This document shows, piece after piece, positions 1-9,045 of a stretch of DNA of 64,000 nucleotides; position 1 is the stretch's first letter, and every line of letters begins with the position of its first letter. The stretch lies in NCBI RefSeq assembly GCF_036014195.1, contig NZ_CP107918.1:5766001-5830000 (forward strand). The letters run 5' to 3'. Under the pieces are notes generated by a model that searched no databases, was not told where the DNA came from, and saw nothing but the letters and a program-made list of their open reading frames with translations. Made by a program: the position numbers and the translations under genes. Source of the stretch: Streptomyces sp. NBC_00442. Lineage in GTDB: Bacteria > Actinomycetota > Actinomycetes > Streptomycetales > Streptomycetaceae.

Positions 1-1426
1 TGCACATCTTCTTCGGGTCCTGCCTGGCCTGCCCGGTCACCTTGACGCGCACCCCGTCACCGCTCTCGTCGGCGGTCGCCGTGTACGTACTGCACACCCC
101 GCCCCAGAACGTGACGGTCAGGGTCCGTCCGTCCGGTGCGAGGGCGTAGGACGCGAGCGCCTGGCCGTGGGCACCGGGCGCCGTGGCCGATCCCGAAGGG
201 GCCGGCACGGGAGCGCCGGTCGGGGACGCCGGGGGCTTGGTCACATACGGGGGAGCCACCGCGGGAGCGGTGACCGTGAACGCCTGGCCGGCGTCCGGCT
301 TCACCTGGAACAACCAGGACGGCACGAGGCTCTGGACCCCGCCCACCGACTGTGCGGCGAGCCCGAACACGGCCCCGTCGACCGTGACGGCCGAGGGCGT
401 GGGCTGCTTGCACGGCTGCTGGATGTTGCCCTGCGGATCGCTCGGCAGCCGGCCCTTGGTGGGCTGACCGTCCAGCGGCACCGGGCCCGTGCAGTCCTTG
501 GCCTTCGGCCGTCCCGTGGCATGGCTGTTGAGCTGGGCCAGCGTCTGCTCCGCGCCCATCACCGGGTACGTCGCGCCCTTGTCCAGGGCCTTCAACTGGC
601 CGCTTCCGCCGACCACTTGACCGCCGGAGCCGACCTGGATGCCGGTGGTCCAGCCGTACGTGGGAAGCCCGTCGAGCACCGGATCGGCGTTCACCACCCG
701 GGCCGAGGCGAGGACCTCCTTGGCGTCGAGCTTGGCGTCGTCCTGGCCGAGCGCCTTGAGGACCGGGGCCGCGGCCGCCTTCGCGGCCTGCTCGCTCACC
801 GGTGCGCCGCCGTCCGCGCCGCCACTGGTGCCGGCGTCGGTGTCCGCGCCCGTGGTGTGCATCGGACACATCTTCCCCTTGGGGCAGTTGTCCGTGCCGC
901 CGCTGCCGAACCGGGCGAACGACCAGGTGCCCGGCGCCTTCTGACTGACCGTCAGGGTCGGCCCCGAGCCGTCCTTCGTGGCGCCCACCTTCCAGGTGCC
1001 GTCCTCCAGGCGCGCCGCGCCGTCGACGCCCAGCGCCTGCGCGAGCCGGTGCACCTCGGCCTCGCTCACCGTGCCGTGCGGCTGGTAGACGGACGCCTTG
1101 CCGGGTCCGCCGGGCAGCTTCACCGACGCCCGGTACACCACTCCGTTGGGGTCGGGCTCGCCCGGCGCGATGCCGTTGCCCTTCCCGGTGCCGGTGCCGC
1201 CGTCGCTGCCCGTGCCGCTCCCCCCGCCGGGGGCGCTGTCGAGCGCGAGCGGCGGCGGAGCGCCGTCCTTGCCGGGCGTACCGCCGCCGGCCGAGGACGC
1301 CGTCGTGGCCCAGTACGCCCCGCCGCCTCCCGCGGCCAGTACGGCCACGGCCGCCGCGGCGAGGACCAAGGGAGACCGCCGAGAACGCCGCTGCCGGGGC
1401 TCGTCCTGCGTGTGCTCGCTGCTCAC
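1..1426 (-). CDS. Membrane-anchored extracytoplasmic protein, C-terminus cut by window edge
   Basis: I do not recognise a named family. The gene starts at GTG 1426 behind a GGACAGGAG ribosome site and stays open to base 1, so the 3' end lies outside the window. The product has a short Arg-rich cytoplasmic head (RQRRSRRSP), one hydrophobic segment at about residues 20-40 (LVLAAAAVAVLAAGGGGAYWA), then a long Gly/Ser/Pro/Thr-rich region and a probable folded outer part with a Cys pair (NCPKGKMC). It lies beside the small gene at 1542-1754 on the same strand. Type II membrane topology is inferred from the sequence. The longest open frame over this stretch, 57-1457, is a different frame and is probably a shadow. 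Confidence 0.8.
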   Translation of the reverse strand, partial: MSSEHTQDEPRQRRSRRSPLVLAAAAVAVLAAGGGGAYWATTASSAGGGTPGKDGAPPPLALDSAPGGGSGTGSDGGTGTGKGNGIAPGEPDPNGVVYRASVKLPGGPGKASVYQPHGTVSEAEVHRLAQALGVDGAARLEDGTWKVGATKDGSGPTLTVSQKAPGTWSFARFGSGGTDNCPKGKMCPMHTTGADTDAGTSGGADGGAPVSEQAAKAAAAPVLKALGQDDAKLDAKEVLASARVVNADPVLDGLPTYGWTTGIQVGSGGQVVGGSGQLKALDKGATYPVMGAEQTLAQLNSHATGRPKAKDCTGPVPLDGQPTKGRLPSDPQGNIQQPCKQPTPSAVTVDGAVFGLAAQSVGGVQSLVPSWLFQVKPDAGQAFTVTAPAVAPPYVTKPPASPTGAPVPAPSGSATAPGAHGQALASYALAPDGRTLTVTFWGGVCSTYTATADESGDGVRVKVTGQARQDPKKMC

Positions 1427-1541
1427 CAGATCGCTCCTGTCCAGTCGTATCCAGCATCCCCCTTACGAGGGACGCAGATGGGACGGAGCGGGGGAGCGCA
1501 CGGTTCCATCCGTGCGCCGCACCCGGCGTGAACAGGCCGTT

Positions 1542-1754
1542 TCAGTCCCCGTATTCGGACATGCCGGCGATCAGACGTACCGAGGACGGCGGAATGGTCA
1601 CACCGTGGATGCGGGACGGCGGCACCGGCGCCGGAGCGGCCGCCTCGGGCACGACCCAGTGCGGAGCCATCCGCGCGCAGTCGCCCCGAAGCTCCTCCAG
1701 GCCCGGATCGGCCGCCACCCCACGCCCACGCGCACTGCTCACCTTGGTTTCCAT
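1542..1754 (-). CDS. Small hypothetical protein (70 aa)
   Basis: The reading frame starts at ATG 1754 and runs 70 codons with the strong G/C third-position bias of real genes here. It lies between the membrane-protein gene and the divergent kinase gene. The product has no signal peptide or membrane segment; it has a short charged N-terminal half (LEELRGDCARMAPHWVV) followed by a Pro/Ala-rich linker and a hydrophobic tail (IPPSSVRLIAGMSEYGD). No function can be assigned. It could be non-coding, but codon bias and position favour a gene. Confidence 0.55.
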   Translation of the reverse strand: METKVSSARGRGVAADPGLEELRGDCARMAPHWVVPEAAAPAPVPPSRIHGVTIPPSSVRLIAGMSEYGD

Positions 1755-1895
1755 GCCCGCACCGTACGCACCGGGTGGTGCGCGCAGAAAGACCTACTAT
1801 TGGGTAGTTTCCGCCGGTCGGCCCATCGGGGACGACCCGGTAGCGTGAACTGTCAACGCCCGCCCCTCCGCATTCTCATCAGGAGCGCCCCCGTC

Positions 1896-2870
1896 GTGCG
1901 TATCGCAGTCACCGGCTCCATCGCCACCGACCACCTCATGACCTTCCCCGGCCGATTCGCCGACCAGCTGGTCGCCGACCAGCTGCACACGGTCTCCCTC
2001 TCCTTCCTCGTCGACAACCTCGACGTACGGCGCGGCGGTGTCGGTCCCAACATCTGCTTCGGCATGGGCCAGCTCGGCGGCCGGCCCATCCTGGTCGGCG
2101 CGGCCGGCTCGGACTTCGACGAGTACCGCGCCTGGCTCGACCGGCACGGCGTGGACACCGGCTCGGTACGGATCTCCGAGGTCCTGCACACCGCCCGCTT
2201 CGTGTGCACCACCGACTCCGACCACAACCAGATCGGCTCCTTCTACACGGGCGCGATGAGCGAGGCCCGCCAGATCGAGCTGAAGTCGGTGGCCGACCGC
2301 GTGGGCGGCCTCGACCTCGTACTGATCGGCGCGGACGACCCCGAGGCGATGCTGCGCCACACCGAGGAGTGCAAGGCGCGGGGCATCCCCTTCGCGGCCG
2401 ACTTCTCGCAGCAGATCGCCCGCATGTCGGGCGACGACATCCGCACCCTGCTCGAAGGCGCCACCTACCTCTTCTCCAACGAGTACGAGAAGGGGCTCAT
2501 CGAGTCCAAGACCGGCTGGAGCGACGAGGAGATCCTCGCCAAGGTCGACCACCGCGTCACCACCCTCGGCTCGCGCGGCGTGCGCATCGAGCGGACCGGC
2601 GACGAGCCCATCGTGGTCGGCGTCCCGCAGGAAGAGGCAAAGGTCGACCCGACCGGCGTCGGCGACGCGTTCCGGGCCGGCTTCCTGACCGGCCTGTCGT
2701 GGGGCGTCGGCCACGAGCGCGCCGCCCAGCTCGGCTGCATGCTGGCCACCCTGGTCATCGAGACCCTCGGCACCCAGGAGTACACCCTGCGCCGGGCCAA
2801 CTTCATGGACCGCTTCACCAAGGCGTACGGCGACGAGGCCGCCGCCGAGGTGCGGGCCCACCTCCAGTAG
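1896..2870 (+). CDS. PfkB-family carbohydrate/adenosine kinase
   Basis: Ribokinase-fold kinase of 324 aa, the usual family length. The C-terminal PfkB signature is present as DPTGVGDAFRAGF, whose Asp is the catalytic base and whose GVGD forms the anion hole; the N-terminal part carries the substrate-binding GGVGPNICFGMGQLG stretch. GTG 1896 is chosen because AGGAGC lies 10 nt upstream and the next residues (RIAVTGSIATDHL) are the typical family start. In M. tuberculosis the PfkB protein next to ctaC (Rv2202c) is an adenosine kinase, so adenosine salvage is the leading guess; a sugar substrate cannot be excluded. Divergent from the small gene at 1542-1754, convergent with the desulfurase. Confidence 0.9.
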   Translation: MRIAVTGSIATDHLMTFPGRFADQLVADQLHTVSLSFLVDNLDVRRGGVGPNICFGMGQLGGRPILVGAAGSDFDEYRAWLDRHGVDTGSVRISEVLHTARFVCTTDSDHNQIGSFYTGAMSEARQIELKSVADRVGGLDLVLIGADDPEAMLRHTEECKARGIPFAADFSQQIARMSGDDIRTLLEGATYLFSNEYEKGLIESKTGWSDEEILAKVDHRVTTLGSRGVRIERTGDEPIVVGVPQEEAKVDPTGVGDAFRAGFLTGLSWGVGHERAAQLGCMLATLVIETLGTQEYTLRRANFMDRFTKAYGDEAAAEVRAHLQ

Positions 2871-2873
2871 CGC

Positions 2874-4262
2874 TCAGCTCACCCGGCGCACCCGGTAGGC
2901 GGTTCCGCCCGCCGCCGGGTGCTCCCCGAGGTACTCCTGCCCCCGCATCTCGCACCACGCCGGGATGTCGAGCCGGGCCGCCTCGTCGTCGGCGAGCACG
3001 GTCACGGAGCCGCCGACGGGCACGTTCCCGATCGCCTTCGCCAGTTCGATGACCGGGATCGGGCAGAGCCTGCCGAGCGAGTCCACGGTGACCGCGTCGC
3101 TCTCCCGGGGTCCGGCGGGCCCCGCAGGCGCGACGGGCGCCCCGAGGCTGGTCCGTACGGAGTCGACCACGCCGGGCAGCACCTCGATGAACCGGTCGAC
3201 GTCCTCGGCCGAGGTGCCCAGGGGCAGCGACACCCGCACGTTGCCCTCGCTCAGGACGCCCATCGCGCGCAGCACATGGCTGGGGGTCAGGGTGCTGCTC
3301 GTGCAGGACGAACCGGATGAAACGGAGAATTCCACCCGGTCCAGTTCGTGCAGCAACGTCTCTCCGTCGACATAGAGACAGGAGAAGGTGACCAGGTGTG
3401 GCAGCCGGCGCACCGGGTCGCCGACCACCTCCACGTCCGTCACCAGCTCCGCGACCCGGCCCCGGATCCGGTCCACCAGGTCCCGCAGACGCGCCGCTTC
3501 GGCCGCCGCCTCGGCCCGTACGGCCCGCAGCGAGGCCGCCGCCGCCACGATCGCCGGGATGTTCTCGAAGCCGGGTGCCCGCCCCGACTCCCGCTCGTCC
3601 ACGGGCCCTTGGGGTGCGAACCGGACGCCCTTGCGCACCGCGAGAAGACCGACTCCTGCCGGACCGCCCCATTTGTGGGCACTCGCCGCGAGGACCGACC
3701 ACGCGCCCTCGACCGGCCCCCACGCGAGCGACTGCGCCGCGTCCACCAGCAACGGCACCCCGGCCGCCCGGCAGGCCTCGGCCGCCTCGGCGACCGGCTG
3801 GACCGTACCCACCTCGTGGTTGGCGGACTGGAGGCAGGCGAGCGCGGTGTCGGGACGCAGCGCCGCCGCGTACGCGTCGGGGGAGACCCGGCCCGTACGG
3901 TCCACCGCGACCTCCGTCACCGAACCTCCGTCCGACGCGTGGGACGCGGCCGAATGGAGGACCGATGAGTGTTCGACCGCGGACACCACCAGGTGCCGCC
4001 CGACACGCCGACGCCCGGACAAGGATCCGTAAATTCCCAAGTGCACCGCGCGGGTCCCCGAACCGGTGAAGCTGAGCTCGTCGGGGCGGCAGCCGACGGC
4101 CTCCGCGGCGGCCTCCCGCGCCGCGTCCAGGAGCAGCCGGGCCCGCCTGCCCTCCCGGTAGAGACGGGCCGGGTCGGCCCACCCCTCGTCCAAGGAGGCT
4201 TGCAGCGCTTGGCGTGCGACGGGGTGCAGGGGGGCCGATGAGGCCGCGTCGAAGTAGGGCAC
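2874..4262 (-). CDS. Cysteine desulfurase fused to a TusA-like sulfur carrier domain
   Basis: A 462-aa two-domain sulfur-transfer protein. Residues 1-370 form a class V PLP aminotransferase: Lys197 in SAHKWGG binds PLP and Cys320 in SSGSSCTSS is in the position of the persulfide cysteine of NifS/IscS enzymes. After a Pro/Ala/Gly linker (about 370-385), residues 388-460 are TusA-like with the LCPIPVIELAKAI motif, where Cys400 would accept the sulfur. Both steps, release of sulfur from cysteine and its relay to an acceptor, are therefore on one chain. The physiological acceptor (tRNA thiolation, Fe-S, cofactor) is not shown by the sequence. It ends 3 bp from the convergent kinase gene. Confidence 0.93.
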   Translation of the reverse strand: MPYFDAASSAPLHPVARQALQASLDEGWADPARLYREGRRARLLLDAAREAAAEAVGCRPDELSFTGSGTRAVHLGIYGSLSGRRRVGRHLVVSAVEHSSVLHSAASHASDGGSVTEVAVDRTGRVSPDAYAAALRPDTALACLQSANHEVGTVQPVAEAAEACRAAGVPLLVDAAQSLAWGPVEGAWSVLAASAHKWGGPAGVGLLAVRKGVRFAPQGPVDERESGRAPGFENIPAIVAAAASLRAVRAEAAAEAARLRDLVDRIRGRVAELVTDVEVVGDPVRRLPHLVTFSCLYVDGETLLHELDRVEFSVSSGSSCTSSTLTPSHVLRAMGVLSEGNVRVSLPLGTSAEDVDRFIEVLPGVVDSVRTSLGAPVAPAGPAGPRESDAVTVDSLGRLCPIPVIELAKAIGNVPVGGSVTVLADDEAARLDIPAWCEMRGQEYLGEHPAAGGTAYRVRRVS

Positions 4263-4424
4263 GCGGCCACGCTAACCCCGGCCCGCCGCGCGAGCTCCGG
4301 TGGCCGGGACGAGGGGTCGTCAGATGGCGCCCGGAGGCCGGGATTCCACCGCGACTCCACCCCTTCGGGGACTCGGACGGCGCGTTGGGCACCCTCCCCG
4401 CGCGACCCCAAATAGCGTCCAGTA

Positions 4425-4453
4425 GGGTTTGGTCCGCATAAACATCCAAACCC
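4425..4453. promoter_or_regulatory. Inverted repeat upstream of ctaC
   Basis: GGGTTTGG at 4425-4432 is repeated exactly inverted as CCAAACCC at 4446-4453, with a 13-nt AT-richer spacer. It lies 83 bp before ctaC, in the 273-bp gap between the desulfurase and the oxidase operon. Its place fits an operator or a 5'-leader hairpin controlling the terminal oxidase genes. No known regulator box is matched. Confidence 0.4.
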
Positions 4454-4535
4454 CTGCCCGTGTGCCAGGGCGGCGACCGACCAGCGAGACGGCCGTAGCC
4501 GACCACCGCGGGCGAGACTCTCGGGAAGGCGCTAC

Positions 4536-5534
4536 GTGAGTCCCAACGGCTCCGACCTCCCCCGCAGCCTGAAAGGCGCGGGTGGCTCCCCCACGTCGAG
4601 GCGCCCGATGCGGCGGAAGCTGCCGCAGGTGCTGACTGCGGGTCTGGTCCTGGCGACAGCATCCGGTTGCTCGTACAACTGGAAAGACTTCCCTCGACTT
4701 GGTATGCCCACTCCGGTGACGGAAGAGGCTCCCAGGATCCTGTCCCTCTGGCAGGGCTCGTGGGCGGCTGCGCTCGCCACGGGCGTGCTGGTCTGGGGCC
4801 TGATCCTGTGGAGCGTCATCTTCCACCGGCGCAGCCGCACCAAGGTCGAGGTACCCCCGCAGACCCGGTACAACATGCCCATCGAGGCGCTGTACACCGT
4901 GGTCCCGCTCATCATCGTCTCCGTGCTCTTCTACTTCACGGCACGCGACGAGTCGAAGCTCCTGGCTCTGTCCCCGAAGCCCGCTCACACGGTCAACGTG
5001 GTCGGCTATCAGTGGAGCTGGGGCTTCAACTACGTCGAGGACGTACCCGGTGTGAAGGGCGACGCCAAGACGGCCCCGAACCTGGAAGCGATTCCGGACC
5101 GGTTCAAGAAGGACTTCCCCGCGAACGCGGGCGGTGTGTACGACGTCGGCATCCCCGGCACCCGTAACCCGCAGACCGGAAACCCGGGCCCGACCCTGTG
5201 GCTGCCGAAGGGCGAGAAGGTCCGCTTCGTGCTGACCTCGCGCGACGTCATCCACTCCTTCTGGATCGTGCCGTTCCTGATGAAGCAGGACGTCGTTCCG
5301 GGGCACACCAACTCGTTCGAGGTAACGCCGAACCAGGAAGGCACCTTCCTGGGCAAGTGCGCCGAACTCTGCGGCGTCGACCACTCGCGCATGCTCTTCA
5401 ACGTGAAGGTCGTCTCCCCGGAGCGCTACCAGCAGCACCTCAAGGAGCTGGCTGCGAAGGGCCAGACCGGCTACGTGCCGGCGGGCATCGCCCAGACCGA
5501 CCCCGCCAAGAACGCGGAGACGAACAAACTGTGA
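4536..5534 (+). CDS. ctaC: Cytochrome c oxidase subunit II
   Basis: Carries the binuclear CuA centre that takes electrons from the bc1-associated cytochrome c and passes them to subunit I. The 332-aa product has a lipoprotein-type signal ending at Cys45 (ATASGC), two transmembrane helices (about 65-90 and 110-130) and an outer cupredoxin domain. CuA ligands are visible: His in DVIHSFW, and the [12 protein letters not shown] cluster with both Cys, the His and the Met. GTG 4536 has a GGGAAGG site upstream; Met25 would be an alternative start. The stop codon overlaps the ctaD start by 4 nt (GTGA), so the two are translationally coupled. Confidence 0.97.
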   Translation: MSPNGSDLPRSLKGAGGSPTSRRPMRRKLPQVLTAGLVLATASGCSYNWKDFPRLGMPTPVTEEAPRILSLWQGSWAAALATGVLVWGLILWSVIFHRRSRTKVEVPPQTRYNMPIEALYTVVPLIIVSVLFYFTARDESKLLALSPKPAHTVNVVGYQWSWGFNYVEDVPGVKGDAKTAPNLEAIPDRFKKDFPANAGGVYDVGIPGTRNPQTGNPGPTLWLPKGEKVRFVLTSRDVIHSFWIVPFLMKQDVVPGHTNSFEVTPNQEGTFLGKCAELCGVDHSRMLFNVKVVSPERYQQHLKELAAKGQTGYVPAGIAQTDPAKNAETNKL

Positions 5535-7273
5535 GCATCCTCAACGAATCTCAGGGTGCCGCGGCAGCAGACGACTCGTACGAGAACGAGCTGCCGGTCC
5601 GGCGCAAGCAGCCGGGAAACGTCGTCATCAAGTGGCTGACCACCACTGATCACAAGACGATCGGCACGATGTACCTGGTCACGTCGTTCGCGTTCTTCTG
5701 CATCGGCGGCATCATGGCGCTCTTCATGCGCGCCGAACTCGCCCGCCCCGGCACGCAGATCATGTCGAACGAGCAGTTCAACCAGGCGTTCACGATGCAC
5801 GGCACGATCATGCTGCTGATGTTCGCGACGCCCCTGTTCGCCGGATTCGCGAACTGGATCATGCCGCTGCAGATCGGCGCGCCCGACGTGGCGTTCCCGC
5901 GGCTGAACATGTTCGCCTACTGGCTCTACCTGTTCGGCTCGACCATCGCGGTCGGTGGCTTCCTCACCCCGCAGGGCGCGGCCGACTTCGGCTGGTTCGC
6001 CTACAGCCCGCTGTCGGACGCGGTCCGCTCGCCGGGTGTCGGCGCCGACATGTGGATCATGGGCCTGGCCTTCTCCGGCTTCGGCACGATCCTCGGCTCG
6101 GTCAACTTCATCACCACGATCATCTGCATGCGCGCTCCCGGCATGACGATGTTCCGGATGCCGATCTTCGTATGGAACGTCCTGCTGACCGGTGTGCTGG
6201 TCCTGCTGGCCTTCCCGGTCCTCGCGGCCGCGCTGTTCGCCCTGGAGGCGGACCGCAAGTTCGGTGCCCATGTCTTCGACGCCAGTAATGGCGGCGCGCT
6301 GCTATGGCAACACCTCTTCTGGTTCTTCGGCCATCCAGAGGTGTACATCATCGCGTTGCCATTCTTCGGAATCATTTCCGAAGTGATCCCGGTGTTCAGT
6401 CGAAAGCCGATGTTCGGCTACAGCGGGCTGATCGGCGCCACCATCGCGATCGCGGGTCTCTCCGTGACCGTGTGGGCGCACCACATGTACGTCACCGGTG
6501 GCGTGCTCCTGCCGTTCTTCTCCTTCATGACGTTCCTCATCGCCGTCCCGACGGGCGTGAAGTTCTTCAACTGGATCGGCACGATGTGGAAGGGCTCACT
6601 GTCCTTCGAGACACCCATGCTGTGGGCCGTCGGCTTCTTGATCACCTTCACCTTCGGCGGTCTGACCGGCGTCATCCTGGCCTCGCCGCCGATGGACTTC
6701 CACGTCTCCGACTCGTACTTCGTCGTCGCGCACTTCCACTACGTCATCTTCGGCACCGTGGTCTTCGCGATGTTCTCCGGATTCCACTTCTGGTGGCCGA
6801 AGTTCACCGGAAAGATGCTGGACGAGCGGCTCGGCAAGATCACCTTCTGGACGCTGTTCGTGGGCTTCCACGGCACGTTCCTGGTGCAGCACTGGCTGGG
6901 TGTCGAGGGCATGCCGCGTCGTTACGCCGACTACCTGGCGGCCGACGGCTTCACCGCCCTCAACACGATCTCGACGATCTCCTCCTTCCTGCTCGGTCTG
7001 TCGATCCTGCCGTTCCTCTACAACGTCTGGAAGACCGCCAAGTACGGCAAGAAGATCGAGGTCGACGACCCGTGGGGCTACGGCCGTTCGCTGGAGTGGG
7101 CGACGTCCTGCCCGCCGCCGCGGCACAACTTCCTCACGATGCCGCGCATTCGCTCCGAATCGCCGGCGTTCGACCTCCACCACCCGGAGATCGCGGCTCT
7201 CGACCAGCTCGAGAACCACGGCGATGTCCACGGTGACAACATGCTCACCGGTGGCAAGGAGGCCGGGAAGTGA
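5531..7273 (+). CDS. ctaD: Cytochrome c oxidase subunit I
   Basis: Catalytic subunit of aa3 oxidase, 580 aa with twelve predicted membrane helices. It shows the haem-copper signatures: the low-spin haem ligand in [13 protein letters not shown], the CuB/Tyr motif [11 protein letters not shown], the CuB histidine pair in VWAHHMY, and VAHFHYV carrying the haem a and a3 ligands. GTG 5531 overlaps the ctaC stop and gives the usual N-terminus leading into [11 protein letters not shown]. Codons from about 6285 to 6425, over the GHPEVYI region, are unlike the rest (AGT, AAT, CTA, CAA, CCA, TTG, GGA, ATT, CGA). The gene is coupled to ctaF by a 4-nt GTGA overlap. Confidence 0.98.
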   Translation: MSILNESQGAAAADDSYENELPVRRKQPGNVVIKWLTTTDHKTIGTMYLVTSFAFFCIGGIMALFMRAELARPGTQIMSNEQFNQAFTMHGTIMLLMFATPLFAGFANWIMPLQIGAPDVAFPRLNMFAYWLYLFGSTIAVGGFLTPQGAADFGWFAYSPLSDAVRSPGVGADMWIMGLAFSGFGTILGSVNFITTIICMRAPGMTMFRMPIFVWNVLLTGVLVLLAFPVLAAALFALEADRKFGAHVFDASNGGALLWQHLFWFFGHPEVYIIALPFFGIISEVIPVFSRKPMFGYSGLIGATIAIAGLSVTVWAHHMYVTGGVLLPFFSFMTFLIAVPTGVKFFNWIGTMWKGSLSFETPMLWAVGFLITFTFGGLTGVILASPPMDFHVSDSYFVVAHFHYVIFGTVVFAMFSGFHFWWPKFTGKMLDERLGKITFWTLFVGFHGTFLVQHWLGVEGMPRRYADYLAADGFTALNTISTISSFLLGLSILPFLYNVWKTAKYGKKIEVDDPWGYGRSLEWATSCPPPRHNFLTMPRIRSESPAFDLHHPEIAALDQLENHGDVHGDNMLTGGKEAGK

Positions 7274-7668
7274 AGATCCAGGGCAAGATGTTCCTGTGGC
7301 TGTCCGCCTTCATCCTGGTCATGGCCGTCGTGTACGGCGCGTGGTCCAAGGAGGCGGCCGGAACCACCGCGCTCGTCATGGCCTTCGGCCTGAGCGTCAT
7401 GATCGGCTTCTACCTGGCCTTCACGGCCCGGCGGGTCGACGTGGGCGCCCAGGACGACAAGGAGGCCGACGTCGCGGACGACGCCGGTGAGGTCGGCTTC
7501 TTCTCGCCGCACTCCTGGCAGCCGCTCGCGCTCGGCATCGGCGGCGCCCTGGCCTTCCTCGCGATCGCCATGGGCTGGTGGCTCCTGTACTTCTCGGCCC
7601 CGCTGATCCTGGTCGGCCTGTACGGCTGGGTCTTCGAGTACTACCGCGGCGAGAACCAGAACCAGTAG
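7270..7668 (+). CDS. ctaF: Cytochrome c oxidase subunit IV, actinobacterial type
   Basis: Small membrane subunit of 132 aa with four hydrophobic segments (about 5-25, 35-50, 80-100, 102-122) and the FEYYRGE tail typical of the actinobacterial CtaF family. It has no cofactor ligands; the family is thought to stabilise the oxidase in the bc1-aa3 supercomplex. GTG 7270 overlaps the ctaD stop by 4 nt. It closes the ctaC-ctaD-ctaF operon and is followed by a strong terminator. Confidence 0.95.
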   Translation: MKIQGKMFLWLSAFILVMAVVYGAWSKEAAGTTALVMAFGLSVMIGFYLAFTARRVDVGAQDDKEADVADDAGEVGFFSPHSWQPLALGIGGALAFLAIAMGWWLLYFSAPLILVGLYGWVFEYYRGENQNQ

Positions 7669-7694
7669 GTTCCGGGCACGCCGCACCGCACCAC

Positions 7695-7738
7695 CGAGGG
7701 GCCCTCCGTCTCACCACGAGACGGGGGGCCCCTCGTTT
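7695..7738 (+). terminator. Intrinsic terminator after ctaCDF
   Basis: A long hairpin (CGAGGGGCCC and downstream bases pairing with GGGCCCCTCG, inner arms CCGTCTC/GAGACGG, loop ACCAC) starts 27 bp after the ctaF stop and ends in CGTTTG. It separates the oxidase operon from the L,D-transpeptidase gene. Confidence 0.85.
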
Positions 7739-7786
7739 GCAGTCATCCGACGCGCCGGAACTGACGATTCTTCATACCGTGTGGTC

Positions 7787-9043
7787 ATGAGCCACGCACC
7801 GCGCATCCCCACCGTAGTGAGCTGCACCCTCCTGGTCCTGTCCCTCGGTGTGGGGGCCACGGGGTGCGGCGGGTCCCATGACCGCAACCCGCTGTCGGCC
7901 AAGCCGTACGACGCGGCCGGCCAGGTCGTCTACAACGGCCCGGCGGGCAGCCAGAAGGCCGATCCCGACAAGCCCCTGGAGATCACCGCCAAGGGCAAGG
8001 ACGGCCGTCTGACCGACGTCACGGCCGTCGACGGCAACGGGCGCTATTTGGCGGGCGAGCTCGCCGCCGACGGCAGCAGGTGGCACTCCACCGCCCCGCT
8101 GGTGGCCGGCGCGCACTACACCGTCAAGGTCTCCACGGAGAACGAGGACGGCTCTCCCGGCCTGCGCACGCTGACGTTCGACACCGCGGCGGTCAAGGAC
8201 GCCGTGGAGGTGGAATTCGGCCCGGACGCGGGCAAGTACGGCGTCGGACAGCCCATCACCGCGCAGCTGAGCAAGCCCGTGAAGGACAAGGCGGCCCGCT
8301 CGATCGTGGAACGGGCCCTGAAGGTCGAGTCGACCCCCTCCGTGGAGGGCGCCTGGTACTGGGTGGACGACAAGGTCCTGCACTACCGCCCGAAGAACTA
8401 CTGGCCCGCCCACGCCACCATCAACGTCCACTCCAACCTGGAGGGCGTGAAGATCGCCGACAAGCTGTACGGCGGCGCGGGCAAGCCCCTGAAGATCACC
8501 ACCGGCGACCGCGTCGAGGCGATCACGGACGCCGCGGCCCACACCATGACGGTGAAGCGCAACGGAGAAGTGATCAACACCATTCCGGTCACCACCGGCA
8601 AGCCCGGCTTCGCCACCCGCAACGGCGTCAAGGTGGTCCTGGGCAAGCAGTACTTCGTACGTATGCGCGGGACGACCGTCGGCATCTCGGCCGGCAGCTC
8701 GGACGCGTACGACCTGCCGGTGTACTACGCGACCCGGGTCACCTGGAGCGGCGAGTACGTCCACGCCGCGCCCTGGTCGGTGGGGTCGCAGGGCGCGGAG
8801 AACGTCAGCCACGGCTGCACGGGCATGAGCACCGGCAACGCCGCCTGGTTCTTCGAGAACATCAACGAAGGCGACATCGTCACCGTCGAGAACAGCATCG
8901 GCGAGGACATGACACCGTTCGACAACGGGTTCGGCGACTGGAACGTGTCCTGGGACAAGTGGCGCACGGGCAGCGTCCTGCAAGCCGACGTCAAGGCCGG
9001 GCAGACCAAGGTCAACTCCGCCCGGCTGCGCCCGGGAGTGTGA
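7787..9043 (+). CDS. L,D-transpeptidase lipoprotein (YkuD domain)
   Basis: Forms 3-3 cross-links in peptidoglycan, or attaches proteins to it, at the outer face of the membrane. The 418-aa product has a lipoprotein signal with lipobox VGATGC, two Ig-like BIG domains (about residues 40-245) and a C-terminal YkuD domain (about 250-375) with the catalytic SHGCTGMS motif, Cys344. This domain order is that of mycobacterial Ldt enzymes. ATG 7787 is preferred over GTG 7781: no ribosome site is visible, and TACCGT at 7775-7780 stands 6 nt before the ATG, as in leaderless actinobacterial genes. It sits unexpectedly between two blocks of oxidase genes. Confidence 0.93.
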   Translation: MSHAPRIPTVVSCTLLVLSLGVGATGCGGSHDRNPLSAKPYDAAGQVVYNGPAGSQKADPDKPLEITAKGKDGRLTDVTAVDGNGRYLAGELAADGSRWHSTAPLVAGAHYTVKVSTENEDGSPGLRTLTFDTAAVKDAVEVEFGPDAGKYGVGQPITAQLSKPVKDKAARSIVERALKVESTPSVEGAWYWVDDKVLHYRPKNYWPAHATINVHSNLEGVKIADKLYGGAGKPLKITTGDRVEAITDAAAHTMTVKRNGEVINTIPVTTGKPGFATRNGVKVVLGKQYFVRMRGTTVGISAGSSDAYDLPVYYATRVTWSGEYVHAAPWSVGSQGAENVSHGCTGMSTGNAAWFFENINEGDIVTVENSIGEDMTPFDNGFGDWNVSWDKWRTGSVLQADVKAGQTKVNSARLRPGV

Positions 9044-9045
9044 GG

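Noticed and set aside
57..1457. Longest open frame on the minus strand in the first 1.5 kb
   Set aside because: It is Arg/Gly-rich with poor codon bias; the frame starting at GTG 1426 has a ribosome site, a membrane anchor and normal composition.
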